Part shown: positions 54,315 through 63,967 of the stretch, one piece after another
Numbering within the stretch: position 1 is the first letter of the stretch
Layout of the letters: each line of letters begins with the position of its first letter
Assembly (NCBI GenBank): GCA_023457255.1
Contig: JAEWMB010000020.1
Span: 372,001 to 436,000, forward strand
DNA length: 64,000 nucleotides
Reading direction: 5' to 3'
Source: Bacillota bacterium
GTDB lineage: Bacteria; Bacillota; Clostridia; Lachnospirales; Lachnospiraceae
The notes under the pieces: generated by a model
The model's input: the letters and a program-made list of their open reading frames with translations, nothing else
Told to the model about the DNA's origin: nothing
Databases searched by the model: none
Made by a program: the position numbers and the translations under genes

Positions 54315-57035
54315 TTATTCAGTATGAGAACGTATTTTTTTCTGCAATTTATCTAATTTTAACAATGCTTCCACCGGAGTCATATTCGCCAAGTCAAATT
54401 GATTAATTTCCTGAATCAACTTTTCAGTAAAATCTGAAGAGGATTTTTTCTGCTTTGGTTCTTCGGTAAGAAAAAATGACATCTGACCAAAGTTTTTTGG
54501 TGGTTCGGTGGCTTCGGTGCCGCACAACACTTTACTAGTGTTACCATCAGCTTTGGAAGCAAGATTGGCGATTTCCGCAGCAGAAACAATATGCCTTGCT
54601 TTTTCCGCTATGTCATTTTCACTTAACTTCTCCACAATTTCTCTTGCTCTTGCTAATACTGAGTTTGGTACACCGGCAAGCTTTGCCACCTGAATACCGT
54701 AACTCTTATCCGCACCACCTTTGATAATTTTTCTAAGAAAAACAATATCTTCTCCCTGCTCTTTTACTGCAATACAATAATTATTGACTCCGGATATCTT
54801 ACCTTCTAGCTCTGTTAATTCATGATAATGCGTCGCAAACAAGGTCTTGGCCCCAAGCTGTGATGTGTTGCTGATATGCTCAATCACTGCCCAAGCAATA
54901 CTTAAGCCGTCAAAAGTACTGGTACCCCTGCCAATTTCATCTAAGATTAATAGACTATTTTTTGTAGCATTTCTAAGAATATTTGCCACCTCGGTCATCT
55001 CTACCATAAAGGTACTCTGACCGCTTGCCAAATCATCCGATGCACCTACTCTGGTAAAAATCCGATCGACAATTCCTATGTTGGCATAAGAGGCAGGAAC
55101 AAAGCTTCCTACCTGCGCCATTAACACAATTAATGCTGTTTGTCTCATATAGGTTGATTTACCAGCCATATTAGGCCCGGTGATAATGGAAATTCTTTTC
55201 TCTTCATTATCCAGATAAGTATCATTTGACACAAACATATCGTTTGGTATCATTTGCTCTACAACAGGATGTCTTCCTTCTTTTATATCAATGATGCCAT
55301 TCGTATTTAATTCCGGACGGATAAATTGATTTCTTTCTGCAACATAGGCAAGTGATGCAAACGCGTCAATTTTTGCTACTGCTTTCGCAGTTTTTTGAAT
55401 TCGTCTTACTTCCTCTGCAATTTGATCTCTGATTTCAGCAAACAAGTCGTATTCAAGTGAGAATAATCGATCCTCCGCATTTAAAATCTTATCTTCTAAT
55501 TCCTTTAACTCTAAGGTGGTGTAACGCTCCGCATTCGCTAAGGTTTGCTTTCTTATCCAGTTATTCGGTACCAGATTGGCATAAGAATTCGTTACTTCGA
55601 GGTAATAACCAAAGACACGATTGTATTTTATCTTTAAATTCTTAATCCCGGTCTGTTCTTTTTCTTTTGCTTCCAGTTCAGCAAGCCATACCTTACCTTC
55701 TGTTTTCGCCTTTCTAAGGGTATCCACTTCCTCATGGAAACCTTCTCTTATGATACCCCCCTCCTTGATTCCAATCGGCGGTTCCTCTGCAATGGAACGC
55801 TCAATCAAACTCTGTAAATCAGAAAGTGCATCCATCTCCTCATGAATTTGCTTTAATAATGAGGATTCACAGCAAGATAATAAGTATTTGATATGCGGAA
55901 GCATAGATAACGAGGAGGAAAATGCAATTAAATCTCTCGGATTTGCATTTTTATAGCTGATTTTCCCCATTAAGCGTTCCAAATCATAAATAGAATTTAA
56001 GTACTCCCGTATCTCTTCTCTGGTGATAACATGGTCATTTAGTTCTGTAATTGCATCATACCGGGCTAGAATTCCCTGCTCAGTTATAAGCGGCTGTTCC
56101 ACAAAACTGCGAAGCATTCTAGCACCCATAGCAGTTTTTGTCTTATCTAAAACCCAAAGAAGAGACCCTCGTTTTTGTTTTTCACGAAGTGTCTCTGTCA
56201 ATTCTAAATTTCTTCTGCTGGAACTGTCTATTACCATATAGCGGCTGGTAATGTATGGAGTTATATGAGTCAAATGGCTTAGGGAGTTTTTCTGCGTGGA
56301 ATAAAGATACTTTAAAATAGCACCTGCCGCATTCACACCAACAGAATAATCTTTTAAACCAAGCCCGTCCAAAGAGCCTACCATAAAGTGTTCCTTTAAA
56401 GTCTTACTACTTTGTTCCGTGTCATAATACCAGTCATCAAAGGTGGATACTGCAATCTGATATCTGTTTTTTAAATCTTCGATAGAAATACCACAGTGAA
56501 AAAATTCAGGATTACATACAATTTCCGAAGGTGCATATTTATATATTTCATCTAAAATCTTACGGTTATTCTCAACCTCAGTCACATAGTAATCTCCCGT
56601 TGTAATATCAACCGTTGATATCCCGCAAAGCTCACCGGTAAATATAATTCCCATAAGATAATTATTTTTGGTTTCATCCAAGGTCTGGGTGTTTAGATTC
56701 GTCCCAGGTGTCACAATACGGATAACCTCTCGTTTTACAATTCCTTTGGCTAACTTGGGATCTTCCACCTGTTCACAGATTGCGACCTTATATCCCTTCC
56801 CAATTAGCTTTGAGATATACCCCTCTGCAGCATGGTACGGTATCCCACACATTGGCGCACGTTCTTCTTGTCCACAATTTTTTCCGGTTAAGGTTATCTC
56901 CAATTCTTTAGAAGCTACTAAAGCATCTTCAAAAAACATTTCATAGAAGTCTCCCAAGCGATAAAAAAGAATACAATCCTTATACTGTTCTTTTGTCTCC
57001 ACATACTGCTGCATCATTGGAGTTAGCTGTGCCAT
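54315..57035 (-). CDS. mutS: DNA mismatch repair protein MutS
   Basis: Mismatch-recognition ATPase of 906 residues. The N-terminal mismatch-binding motif RLGDFYEMFFEDA is present, so is Walker A GPNMAGKSTYMRQ, GQSTFMVEMTE, Walker B LLILDEIGRGTST and LFATHYHELTEL. AAGGAAG precedes ATG 57035; a longer in-frame start adds an unusual basic tail and is rejected. The C-terminal ~60 residues contain a beta-clamp/dimer-type region. It opens the mutS-mutL-miaA block. Confidence 0.97.
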   Translation of the reverse strand: MAQLTPMMQQYVETKEQYKDCILFYRLGDFYEMFFEDALVASKELEITLTGKNCGQEERAPMCGIPYHAAEGYISKLIGKGYKVAICEQVEDPKLAKGIVKREVIRIVTPGTNLNTQTLDETKNNYLMGIIFTGELCGISTVDITTGDYYVTEVENNRKILDEIYKYAPSEIVCNPEFFHCGISIEDLKNRYQIAVSTFDDWYYDTEQSSKTLKEHFMVGSLDGLGLKDYSVGVNAAGAILKYLYSTQKNSLSHLTHITPYITSRYMVIDSSSRRNLELTETLREKQKRGSLLWVLDKTKTAMGARMLRSFVEQPLITEQGILARYDAITELNDHVITREEIREYLNSIYDLERLMGKISYKNANPRDLIAFSSSLSMLPHIKYLLSCCESSLLKQIHEEMDALSDLQSLIERSIAEEPPIGIKEGGIIREGFHEEVDTLRKAKTEGKVWLAELEAKEKEQTGIKNLKIKYNRVFGYYLEVTNSYANLVPNNWIRKQTLANAERYTTLELKELEDKILNAEDRLFSLEYDLFAEIRDQIAEEVRRIQKTAKAVAKIDAFASLAYVAERNQFIRPELNTNGIIDIKEGRHPVVEQMIPNDMFVSNDTYLDNEEKRISIITGPNMAGKSTYMRQTALIVLMAQVGSFVPASYANIGIVDRIFTRVGASDDLASGQSTFMVEMTEVANILRNATKNSLLILDEIGRGTSTFDGLSIAWAVIEHISNTSQLGAKTLFATHYHELTELEGKISGVNNYCIAVKEQGEDIVFLRKIIKGGADKSYGIQVAKLAGVPNSVLARAREIVEKLSENDIAEKARHIVSAAEIANLASKADGNTSKVLCGTEATEPPKNFGQMSFFLTEEPKQKKSSSDFTEKLIQEINQFDLANMTPVEALLKLDKLQKKIRSHTE

Positions 57036-57180
57036 CTTATGTTCTTCCTTTCTAAACAGTCTCGTGACAAAACGCCACATCGTATCGAATAAAGCAATAT
57101 AGCAAAACTGTACTTCACTGTGGTCTTGGTCTTCCTATACCAAATTCAATATTTTTATTCCATCGCGCCCACTTAAAGTT

Positions 57181-57657
57181 TTATTCGACTATAATATCCT
57201 CTGCCAGATTCCCACCATCCGCAGCAGTTGTAGCAAGTATATCACAGCGCTCATTCTGCGGATGTCCTGCATGCCCCTTCACCCAGCAAAAAGTTACTTT
57301 ATGGGGTTCCATTGCTGCTAACAAGCGTTTCCATAAATCTACGTTCTTTACAGGCTCATTCTTACCGCGCTTCCAGCCTTTTTTTATCCAGCCATCAATC
57401 CAGTGTTCGTTAAACGCCTTTACGACATATTGTGAATCTGAATAAAGCGTTACCGTACAAGGCTTTGTTAACGCTTCCAATCCTGCAATAGCTGCCATTA
57501 ACTCCATACGGTTATTTGTTGTTTTTTTATAGCCGCCCGAATATTCCCTAATATGTTCTATGCCGGTAGAATCTATATAAGATAAGATGGTTCCGTATCC
57601 ACCGGGACCATCTGGGTTTCCTCTGGCGGCACCATCTGTATAAATGGTAACCTTCAT
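57181..57657 (-). CDS. rnhA: Ribonuclease HI
   Basis: Degrades RNA in RNA:DNA hybrids. The 158-residue product starts MKVTIYTDGAARGNPDGPGG; the DEDD residues are Asp in YTDG, Glu in NRMELMA, Asp in YSDSQYV and Asp in NERCDILA. GGGAGG precedes ATG 57657; an upstream in-frame start adds 31 residues without support. A basic KKGWKRGKNEPVKN loop, the handle of bacterial RNase HI, is intact. Confidence 0.95.
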   Translation of the reverse strand: MKVTIYTDGAARGNPDGPGGYGTILSYIDSTGIEHIREYSGGYKKTTNNRMELMAAIAGLEALTKPCTVTLYSDSQYVVKAFNEHWIDGWIKKGWKRGKNEPVKNVDLWKRLLAAMEPHKVTFCWVKGHAGHPQNERCDILATTAADGGNLAEDIIVE

Positions 57658-57777
57658 AAAATCCTCCCTTCTGTCACCACTTGCGGCTTTTGGTAACAGC
57701 ATATGAAAAAAGTGAATGTCCAACCTCTGCCATGTACACCGCTTTTGCACAGGTTTTCTACTTAAGAAGGAGGTTAT

Positions 57778-59454
57778 CTATTCGATAACCTTCCATTCAC
57801 CCTTATCTAAAAATTCATTTGCAGATTCCGTAGCGGCATCGATAATATCGTCGGTATAACCGATGATACTAAGAAGTTTAATCGCATTTTTAGAAACCGA
57901 CCTGCCTTCGTATAAGACATAATCAAATAATATATTGTTATCCACAACCTGTTCCTGAAAATGATAATTAGAATAGTATTTCTCGAGGATATGCGTTAAC
58001 TCAATATCATGAGTCGCAGCAAAACACATTGCATTTCCCTTGGATAAACTTAATAAAATTCGTGAAGATGCAGCAATACGCTCTAATGTATTCGTACCTC
58101 GAAGCACCTCGTCAACGAAACATAACGTTGGAACTTCCTCTTCAAGCATATCAAGAATCCTCTTTAGAGATTTAATTTCCACAATATAATAACTTTCATT
58201 TCCGTAAAGGTTATCTTGAAGTGCCATGGAAGATGCCACTTTAAAAAAGCTGGCATGGTATTCCTCACTCATTACTGTGTAAATGGTCTGTGCTAATATT
58301 GCGTTGATTGCTAACGTCTTTATAAAGGTCGATTTACCGGAGGCATTCGATCCTGTAATTAATACACTTCTTTGCTCTTTAAGACTGTTTTTAACCGGGC
58401 TGTTTAACATTGGATGGTAGATATTTTTTGCTTCTAGAAATGGTTTCTCACTCTTTTTCAGCTTTGGCAGACAATATTCCTCCATCAATTCACGGAAAGA
58501 AGCGACTGCAATCATACTATCTATCATACCTAAGATTTCGTAAACATGGTTTAACTCTCCTTGCTTATCGTCAAAAGTATTCATCATCGAATTAAATTTA
58601 ATCAAATCGATATGAAAAATCATACGAACATAGTCTAAAAACATATCCGCAAGACTTCCATTCGGATTTTTCGAAGCAACCACCCCTGCACCTTTACGAA
58701 ATCCTGCATAGCTTTTGGATATTTTACTAAGCTTGTCCTCATATTTGCTAAGTTCGTTAATATCAACTTCACTTAGCTGCTTGGCACTGTCCAATAACCT
58801 GATAATATAAGTTACAACTTGAAAATACTTTTCAATTTCAGCTTTCCTTTTATAGTAACGAACAATATTGTGAATGACCGTACCGGCGGTTAGTATAAAT
58901 CCCATCATTGGGTCCACAAAAATATAAGCTACCGCAACTAAGACGGAAAGAATTAAAAAGAAATGGGTAGCATTATTCTCTCGCGGAAGGTTATTAAGAC
59001 GATTCATATACTCATATACACTAATATTACGCAGCTTACCCATACCGGAAAGAATAGTTTGCACTTCCAGACGCTTTTCTTTGTTTGTACGGAAAAATTC
59101 AATCAAGCGATTACGTTCCAATAATTTTTCTTCCGAAAATTCCGGCTGATGAAGTAACGCAAACAAATATTCTTCACCCGCAGCACTGCAAGTATTGTTA
59201 ACAGTCATAAAAATCTGGTCCATATCTAAGTCATTCCACGTAATAGCATCAATATCCCCAGATTCTCTTTGAATCGCTTTATAATAAGTGGAAAGTGAAT
59301 TTAATTTTTCTTGACTAAATTCATCTTTTGGTACATCACCCCATTGGCGGTTTAATTTCGCGATTAGTTTCTTTCTATTGTTTGTTTTATCATGTTCTAT
59401 TTTTATTACAATTCCGATAAAACAAGCAATAATAATGATCATTACAGTCAGCAT
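57778..59454 (-). CDS. Membrane-anchored MutS-like ATPase
   Basis: The 558-residue product has the MutS ATPase at the C-terminus (Walker A GSNASGKSTF, Lys~374; Walker B LCFVDEVLRGTNT; CFAATHDIEL) and helical core regions, but no mismatch-binding or connector domain. Instead it has an N-terminal membrane helix (~1-20) and a second hydrophobic hairpin (~164-198). ATG 59454 has AAAGGGA nine bases upstream; a GTG 17 codons earlier has no site. Such proteins are annotated MutS-related, but the membrane location argues against ordinary mismatch repair. Its role is unknown. It is next to rnhA and close to mutS. Confidence 0.8.
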   Translation of the reverse strand: MLTVMIIIIACFIGIVIKIEHDKTNNRKKLIAKLNRQWGDVPKDEFSQEKLNSLSTYYKAIQRESGDIDAITWNDLDMDQIFMTVNNTCSAAGEEYLFALLHQPEFSEEKLLERNRLIEFFRTNKEKRLEVQTILSGMGKLRNISVYEYMNRLNNLPRENNATHFFLILSVLVAVAYIFVDPMMGFILTAGTVIHNIVRYYKRKAEIEKYFQVVTYIIRLLDSAKQLSEVDINELSKYEDKLSKISKSYAGFRKGAGVVASKNPNGSLADMFLDYVRMIFHIDLIKFNSMMNTFDDKQGELNHVYEILGMIDSMIAVASFRELMEEYCLPKLKKSEKPFLEAKNIYHPMLNSPVKNSLKEQRSVLITGSNASGKSTFIKTLAINAILAQTIYTVMSEEYHASFFKVASSMALQDNLYGNESYYIVEIKSLKRILDMLEEEVPTLCFVDEVLRGTNTLERIAASSRILLSLSKGNAMCFAATHDIELTHILEKYYSNYHFQEQVVDNNILFDYVLYEGRSVSKNAIKLLSIIGYTDDIIDAATESANEFLDKGEWKVIE

Positions 59455-59646
59455 GTAAGAGTCCCTTTCTTCTGTTTTTTTAAGTCTTTTCAGTTTCGCT
59501 AACACTAATTACCATACCCATTCTTTGCATGGATAAAGGGTGTGGAAATCATTTTTTATCTTTCCCCCTTAATCATATATGCCTCATAGACTGGATACTA
59601 CCATCTTATTATAGGAATATCAACTATTAATGTCAATGGTATTATA

Positions 59647-59670
59647 AAGGGGTGTCATACGACACCCCTT
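59647..59670 (-). terminator. Hairpin after the NlpC/P60 gene
   Basis: AAGGGGTGTC (59647-59656) and GACACCCCTT (59661-59670) form a perfect 10-bp stem with a 4-base loop right after the stop codon. The T-run is short on the minus strand. Confidence 0.7.
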
Positions 59671-59676
59671 TTACTC

Positions 59677-60771
59677 TTATTGCAAATAGCTTCTCATCGT
59701 AACTACTTTGCGATAATACATATTGGAAATCTTGCAGCCTGTTTTTCTTCCGCTTTCATGAATTACTTGGTTATTTCCGATATACATCGCTACATGATTT
59801 ACACGTCCGCGGCTATCTCCATAGAAAACCAAATCTCCCGGTTTAATCGTTGCACTGGTAACTTTGGTTCCTCCGCGGGCCATTTCGGAAGAGGTTCTTG
59901 GAAGACCTAGACTTGATACATTTAAGCCGCATTTTTTATAAACAGCCCATACAAATCCGGAGCAATCTGCTCCTGTAGTTAAACTGGTACCACCCCAGAC
60001 ATAACGTAATCCAATGTACTTTTTGGACTCATTTACTAAATTATACCGAATCGGTGAGGAATTTGCAACTTCAACATCGACTTTCGATGCGGACTTCCAT
60101 TTGTATCCTACATCGACATAATCTTTTGCTACATATCCAACAACTTCTTCTCCTTCAGAATCATCTAACGCAACCTTTACCCAAAGAACTGCACCCGGAT
60201 CATTTTTCGTGACTATCTCCGCACTTATTACCACAAGGTCTTCACCTTTCACTACTTCCTCTATAATATTATCCCTTGTGAGGGTAGAGGGTTCTCTTCT
60301 GACATTAACCGAGTTCGCTGTAACTGTTGCTAATAGGCTGGCTGCTTCTTTCGCCTTTGCCACACCTTCGTCTCCCATATACAGGTACTCCGTTGAAACA
60401 TATCCTATAACAGAGCCGGATTGTATTTTAGCCCAGCCCTCAGTTACCTCTAATACAATACCATAGGCATCCTTTGTTAAAATACCGATGATATTATAGG
60501 AGGTACCTGCTTTTTCTCTTATATTAACATAATCATTGCACTTCGCAATTGCTATATTTTCCGGAACTGAAATCTGAGTGGATAAAAGGGTGGTAGAATC
60601 AGATTTTTTTGAGTTGCCTTCGCTATTATAATCATTTAATATTTTGGATAATCCACCTAAGGACTTTTCTTCTTTGATTTCTTCTGCTTTTGTAGTGATA
60701 GCTTGCGAAGAACAAACTAAAACTGCTGCTATTGTCATGGCTGTTGTTACCTTCCTTATTACCTGCTTCAT
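59677..60771 (-). CDS. Secreted NlpC/P60 endopeptidase with SH3 domains
   Basis: Cell-wall hydrolase that should cut the peptide stems of peptidoglycan between D-Glu and the diamino acid. The 364 residues hold a Sec signal (~1-29), two bacterial SH3 domains (~75-130 and ~150-220), and a C-terminal NlpC/P60 domain (~250-364): GADCSGFVWAVYKK carries the catalytic Cys, GRVNHVAMYIG the His, and VIHESG a further conserved His. LPRTSSEM and KPGDLVFYG are family signatures. GGGAGG precedes the ATG. The gene is alone, with a clear promoter and hairpin. Confidence 0.92.
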   Translation of the reverse strand: MKQVIRKVTTAMTIAAVLVCSSQAITTKAEEIKEEKSLGGLSKILNDYNSEGNSKKSDSTTLLSTQISVPENIAIAKCNDYVNIREKAGTSYNIIGILTKDAYGIVLEVTEGWAKIQSGSVIGYVSTEYLYMGDEGVAKAKEAASLLATVTANSVNVRREPSTLTRDNIIEEVVKGEDLVVISAEIVTKNDPGAVLWVKVALDDSEGEEVVGYVAKDYVDVGYKWKSASKVDVEVANSSPIRYNLVNESKKYIGLRYVWGGTSLTTGADCSGFVWAVYKKCGLNVSSLGLPRTSSEMARGGTKVTSATIKPGDLVFYGDSRGRVNHVAMYIGNNQVIHESGRKTGCKISNMYYRKVVTMRSYLQ

Positions 60772-60899
60772 GACATACCTCCCAGATTTGATTTTACTTC
60801 TTTCTTACTTTTTAGAATTATAGAAATTGGTCTGTAAAAGGATACGGCAAGTTTCTAAATACTAAAAAGATAAGAGTGCATTCTAGCTATTATTAATAT

Positions 60900-60959
60900 A
60901 TTACATAAGTATTACGAATATTACGTAAGTATTGTACCAATATCTAGTAGAGTTGTCAA
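60900..60959 (-). promoter_or_regulatory. Promoter and repeat sites of the NlpC/P60 gene
   Basis: On the minus strand TTGACA (60959-60954) and TACAAT (60936-60931) are 17 bases apart. Downstream, near-repeats TTACATAAGTA (60901) and TTACGTAAGTA (60921) are 20 bp apart. The minus-strand stretch CGTAAT-N5-TGTAAT (60916-60900) differs by one base from the WalR box pattern TGTWAH-N5-TGTWAH, known to control autolysins. Confidence 0.6.
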
Positions 60960-61061
60960 TAACTACATGAGAATTCTTAAATTTCTTGTGCAGAATTACA
61001 AAGTCAGCAAAATACAATAGATAGAAAGTATGATTTTCAACGCTTTCTTTCCACAAATAAA
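60960..61061. other. Rest of the spoIVA-NlpC/P60 spacer
   Basis: The 349-base spacer 60772-61120 contains the NlpC/P60 leader and promoter and the spoIVA terminator. This part is AT-rich, with no gene visible. Confidence 0.5.
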
Positions 61062-61105
61062 AAAGTACTGTCTCATCAGCTATATCACTAATGAGGCAGC
61101 ACTTT
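61057..61105 (-). terminator. Rho-independent terminator of spoIVA
   Basis: AAAGTACTGTCTCAT (61062-61076) pairs with ATGAGGCAGCACTTT (61091-61105) with two mismatches. The minus strand then runs into six T residues. Confidence 0.85.
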
Positions 61106-61120
61106 CCTGCGAAGTCTTTA

Positions 61121-62596
61121 TTAAATGATAATACAAATCAATCCGCCATTGCTTTCATTGATAATTCTTTGCATGGTTTCTTGAAGTTTCATTTGACTGT
61201 CATCGTTCATCTTATTTATCTTAGAGGCAATTCCTTCATCCACAAGCTGTTTCATCGTCTTACCAAAGATATTCGTCTCCCAAATCCCCTCCGGTGAAGT
61301 CTCAGCTTGTTCTTTCATATATGCTATTAAATCAAGTGCCTGTTCTTCGGTTCCAACGATAGGAGCAATTTCCGTTTCTATATTGGCTTGAATCATATGT
61401 ACGGAAGGAGCGTTCGCTTTAATCTTAACGCCATATTTATTGCCATGGCGAATCACTTGCGGTTCTTCAATAATAATCTCATTCTGGGAAGGAGATACCA
61501 CGCCATATCCTTTATGTTTTACTTGTTCACAAGCACTGCTTACCTTCTCATATTCCTGTTTTCTGGCTGCAAGCTCTTTAATCATCTTCATAAATTCGTA
61601 TTCACCGCTGACATTAATTCCTGTCATCTCGCTGATAATGTCATAATAGAAGCGATTATCAATGTCAACAATCATCCTGACACTACCATCTTCCATCACC
61701 ATTCTATCTACTTTAAACTCATTGATATATGGATTGTCTACGGTACAATTCTCTGCATTCACATCCTTCATCAGATGCAGTTTACGAAGCATCTCTTTAG
61801 CGGTATCAATAATAGATTTCTTGATATAATGATCTCTCGGGAACATCTCAATCCATTTTGGCAGATAGAAGCTGATTTCTGTAATTGGAAATACGGATAA
61901 GACATTACTAAGAATCCTGCTGATATCCTCTTTCTTTAGCTGTTCACAATTAATTGGCATTACCATAACATCATATTTTTCACTCAACCTATCTGCTAAC
62001 AGCCTGGTATCCTCTGACATAGGCCGGTTGGAATTTAATAAAACTATAAATGGCTTGCCTATTCTTTTTAGTTCTTCGATGGTTCTCTCTTCCGGAACCA
62101 CATAGTTATCTCTCGGGATATCGCCAAAACTTCCATCACAGGTTACAACAATTCCAATGGTAGAATGGTCATTAATAACCTTCTTCGTTCCAAGTTCCGC
62201 TGCTTGGGTAAATGGTATCTCATAGTCAAACCAAGGAGTCTTTACCAGCCGTTCCTGTTCATTCTCCGTATGACCAAGGGCACCTTCCACCATGTAGCCA
62301 ACACAATCAATCATACGAACGGATAAATCAACATCACCAAGTACCTGAATATCGACTGCTTCCTTTGGGATAAACTTTGGTTCTGTCGTCATCACCGTTT
62401 TCCCCTGAGCACTCTGCGGAAGCTCATCAATGGCACGCTCTCTGCTATGTACATCCTCTATATTCGGTATTACTAACAAATCCATAAATCTCTTGATGAA
62501 AGTGGATTTTCCCGTACGAACCGGGCCAACAACACCGATATATATTTCTCCATTGGTTCGGGCTTTGATGTCTTTGTATACATTAAAATTATCCAT
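61121..62596 (-). CDS. spoIVA: Stage IV sporulation protein A
   Basis: ATPase that polymerises on the forespore surface to make the base layer of the spore coat. The 491-residue protein is normal length, begins MDNFNVYKDI, and has Walker A GVVGPVRTGKSTF and the conserved ERAIDELPQSAQGKTVMTTE and VTCDGSFGDIPR regions. The C-terminus is the hydrophobic GGLICIII needed for localisation. AAGGGG precedes the ATG. The gene marks the host as an endospore former. A sigma-E promoter is expected, but I could not find a convincing one. Confidence 0.97.
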   Translation of the reverse strand: MDNFNVYKDIKARTNGEIYIGVVGPVRTGKSTFIKRFMDLLVIPNIEDVHSRERAIDELPQSAQGKTVMTTEPKFIPKEAVDIQVLGDVDLSVRMIDCVGYMVEGALGHTENEQERLVKTPWFDYEIPFTQAAELGTKKVINDHSTIGIVVTCDGSFGDIPRDNYVVPEERTIEELKRIGKPFIVLLNSNRPMSEDTRLLADRLSEKYDVMVMPINCEQLKKEDISRILSNVLSVFPITEISFYLPKWIEMFPRDHYIKKSIIDTAKEMLRKLHLMKDVNAENCTVDNPYINEFKVDRMVMEDGSVRMIVDIDNRFYYDIISEMTGINVSGEYEFMKMIKELAARKQEYEKVSSACEQVKHKGYGVVSPSQNEIIIEEPQVIRHGNKYGVKIKANAPSVHMIQANIETEIAPIVGTEEQALDLIAYMKEQAETSPEGIWETNIFGKTMKQLVDEGIASKINKMNDDSQMKLQETMQRIINESNGGLICIII

Positions 62597-62660
62597 AACA
62601 ATACCCCTTCCATATAATTACAAGCTAGTAATATATATGAAAGGGGTAAACAAAATATTC

Positions 62661-63290
62661 TTAGTTCTTTGTCTCTTCTTCTACAATTGCTTTAATCCGG
62701 TTCATTACCATCTGAAGTGCCACTTGATTTTCACCACCTCTAGGGATGATGATATCTGCATATTTTTTCGTTGGTTCGACAAATTGTTCATGCATTGGCT
62801 TTACCGTATTAATATATTGTGAAATAACAGACTCCAAACTACGGCCACGTTCCTTAACATCTCTTAAAATACGACGTACCAAACGCTCATCCGCATCTGT
62901 ATCCACAAAGATTTTAATATCCATCAAATCCCTGAGAGCTTTGTTTTCAAAGATTAAGAAGCCTTCGATAATGATAACCTTCGCTGCTTTTACATGAACC
63001 GTTTCCCTGGTACGATTGTGCTTGGCATAAGAATATACCGGACAATCAATCGCTACCCCTTGTTTTAAACTACGGATATCTTTTAACATACGCTCCGTAT
63101 CAAATGCATTCGGATGGTCGTAATTAATCTTTACACGTTCCTCAAAAGGCATATCATCATGCGCTAAATAATAACTATCATGGCAAATCAATTCGACATT
63201 ATCATTAAATTCTTCTTTTAAACGTGCTGCAACCGTTGTTTTTCCAGAAGCGGATCCACCTGCTACCCCGATTACTATTACCTCTTTCAT
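62661..63290 (-). CDS. udk: Uridine kinase
   Basis: Phosphorylates uridine and cytidine in pyrimidine salvage. The 209-residue protein has P-loop GVAGGSASGKTTVA (~8-21), CHDSYYLAHDDMPFEER, NYDHPNAFDTE and FVDTDADERLVRRILRD. GGAGG precedes the ATG. It lies between spoIVA and the RpiB-type gene, all on the minus strand. The product is complete. Confidence 0.94.
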   Translation of the reverse strand: MKEVIVIGVAGGSASGKTTVAARLKEEFNDNVELICHDSYYLAHDDMPFEERVKINYDHPNAFDTERMLKDIRSLKQGVAIDCPVYSYAKHNRTRETVHVKAAKVIIIEGFLIFENKALRDLMDIKIFVDTDADERLVRRILRDVKERGRSLESVISQYINTVKPMHEQFVEPTKKYADIIIPRGGENQVALQMVMNRIKAIVEEETKN

Positions 63291-63325
63291 CTATGGCCTC
63301 CAAAACTTATCCAGCAATTGTTTTC

Positions 63326-63967
63326 TTATTCCCCTACAATTTCAGCTACCGCAGCTCTAATCTTGTCACACTGGCAATTAGCATAGAAGTATTCTTTAAA
63401 CTTTTCTCCGCTTAAAGCACCCTTTACTAACTCCTGGTCTAAGTTCTTTAAGATTGTAACTAAATCAACATGAGTAACTTTCTTTACTTCATTTAATATC
63501 TTTCTATTTCTCTCCATCGGGATAGCTCTTTCCTTTGGATAACCTTGCCCGCTTTCCCCATCAAATAACTTTTCAAAAATATATTGAAGATTTAATTCAG
63601 CGCCCCAGCCAAATCCTTTTGCAAATGGAAGAGCAATGGCGTTACCATCGTTAATCTGTGAAAACATGAAAGCATCGGATGGATCCACTACATGGCCGCA
63701 TACTACATTAGGGAAGGAATTACATGCAAGCATTGCACCTTCACCGGTACCACAGCCTGTGATTACATAATCTGCTGCCTTAGAGTTAATTAAAACCGCA
63801 GTTAAGATACCAATCTGTACGTAAGTTAAGGAATTTGGGTCCTCCGCACCGAACATACCGTAATTGTATATTTCATGTCCCATTGGCTCTGCAACCTTTG
63901 CTAAACTTTCATAAATCACGGCATTTTTAGCTGCCTGGCTATTCTCATTAATCAATGCAATTTTCAT
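63326..63967 (-). CDS. RpiB/LacA-LacB-family sugar-phosphate isomerase
   Basis: The 213-residue product has a RpiB-type core: MKIALINENSQAAKN, DYVITGCGTGEGAMLACNSF (the Cys-Gly-Thr-Gly motif with catalytic Cys), and GHVVDPSDAFMFSQINDGN. The C-terminal ~60 residues extend beyond the ~150-residue RpiB, so this is one of the longer, less characterised relatives. Ribose-5-phosphate or another aldose/ketose phosphate may be the substrate. AAGGAG lies eight bases before ATG 63967; an in-frame start seven codons earlier overlaps it. The gene is complete, ending upstream of udk. Confidence 0.8.
   Translation of the reverse strand: MKIALINENSQAAKNAVIYESLAKVAEPMGHEIYNYGMFGAEDPNSLTYVQIGILTAVLINSKAADYVITGCGTGEGAMLACNSFPNVVCGHVVDPSDAFMFSQINDGNAIALPFAKGFGWGAELNLQYIFEKLFDGESGQGYPKERAIPMERNRKILNEVKKVTHVDLVTILKNLDQELVKGALSGEKFKEYFYANCQCDKIRAAVAEIVGE

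Noticed and set aside
61388..61900. Open frame of 170 codons on the plus strand inside spoIVA
   Set aside because: It lies wholly antisense to an intact SpoIVA and shows no protein-family features.
62597..62660. A sigma-E promoter before spoIVA (TCATATA and AT-rich downstream box)
   Set aside because: The -10-like part does not fit CATACAAT well enough, although control by sigma-E is expected from the gene.
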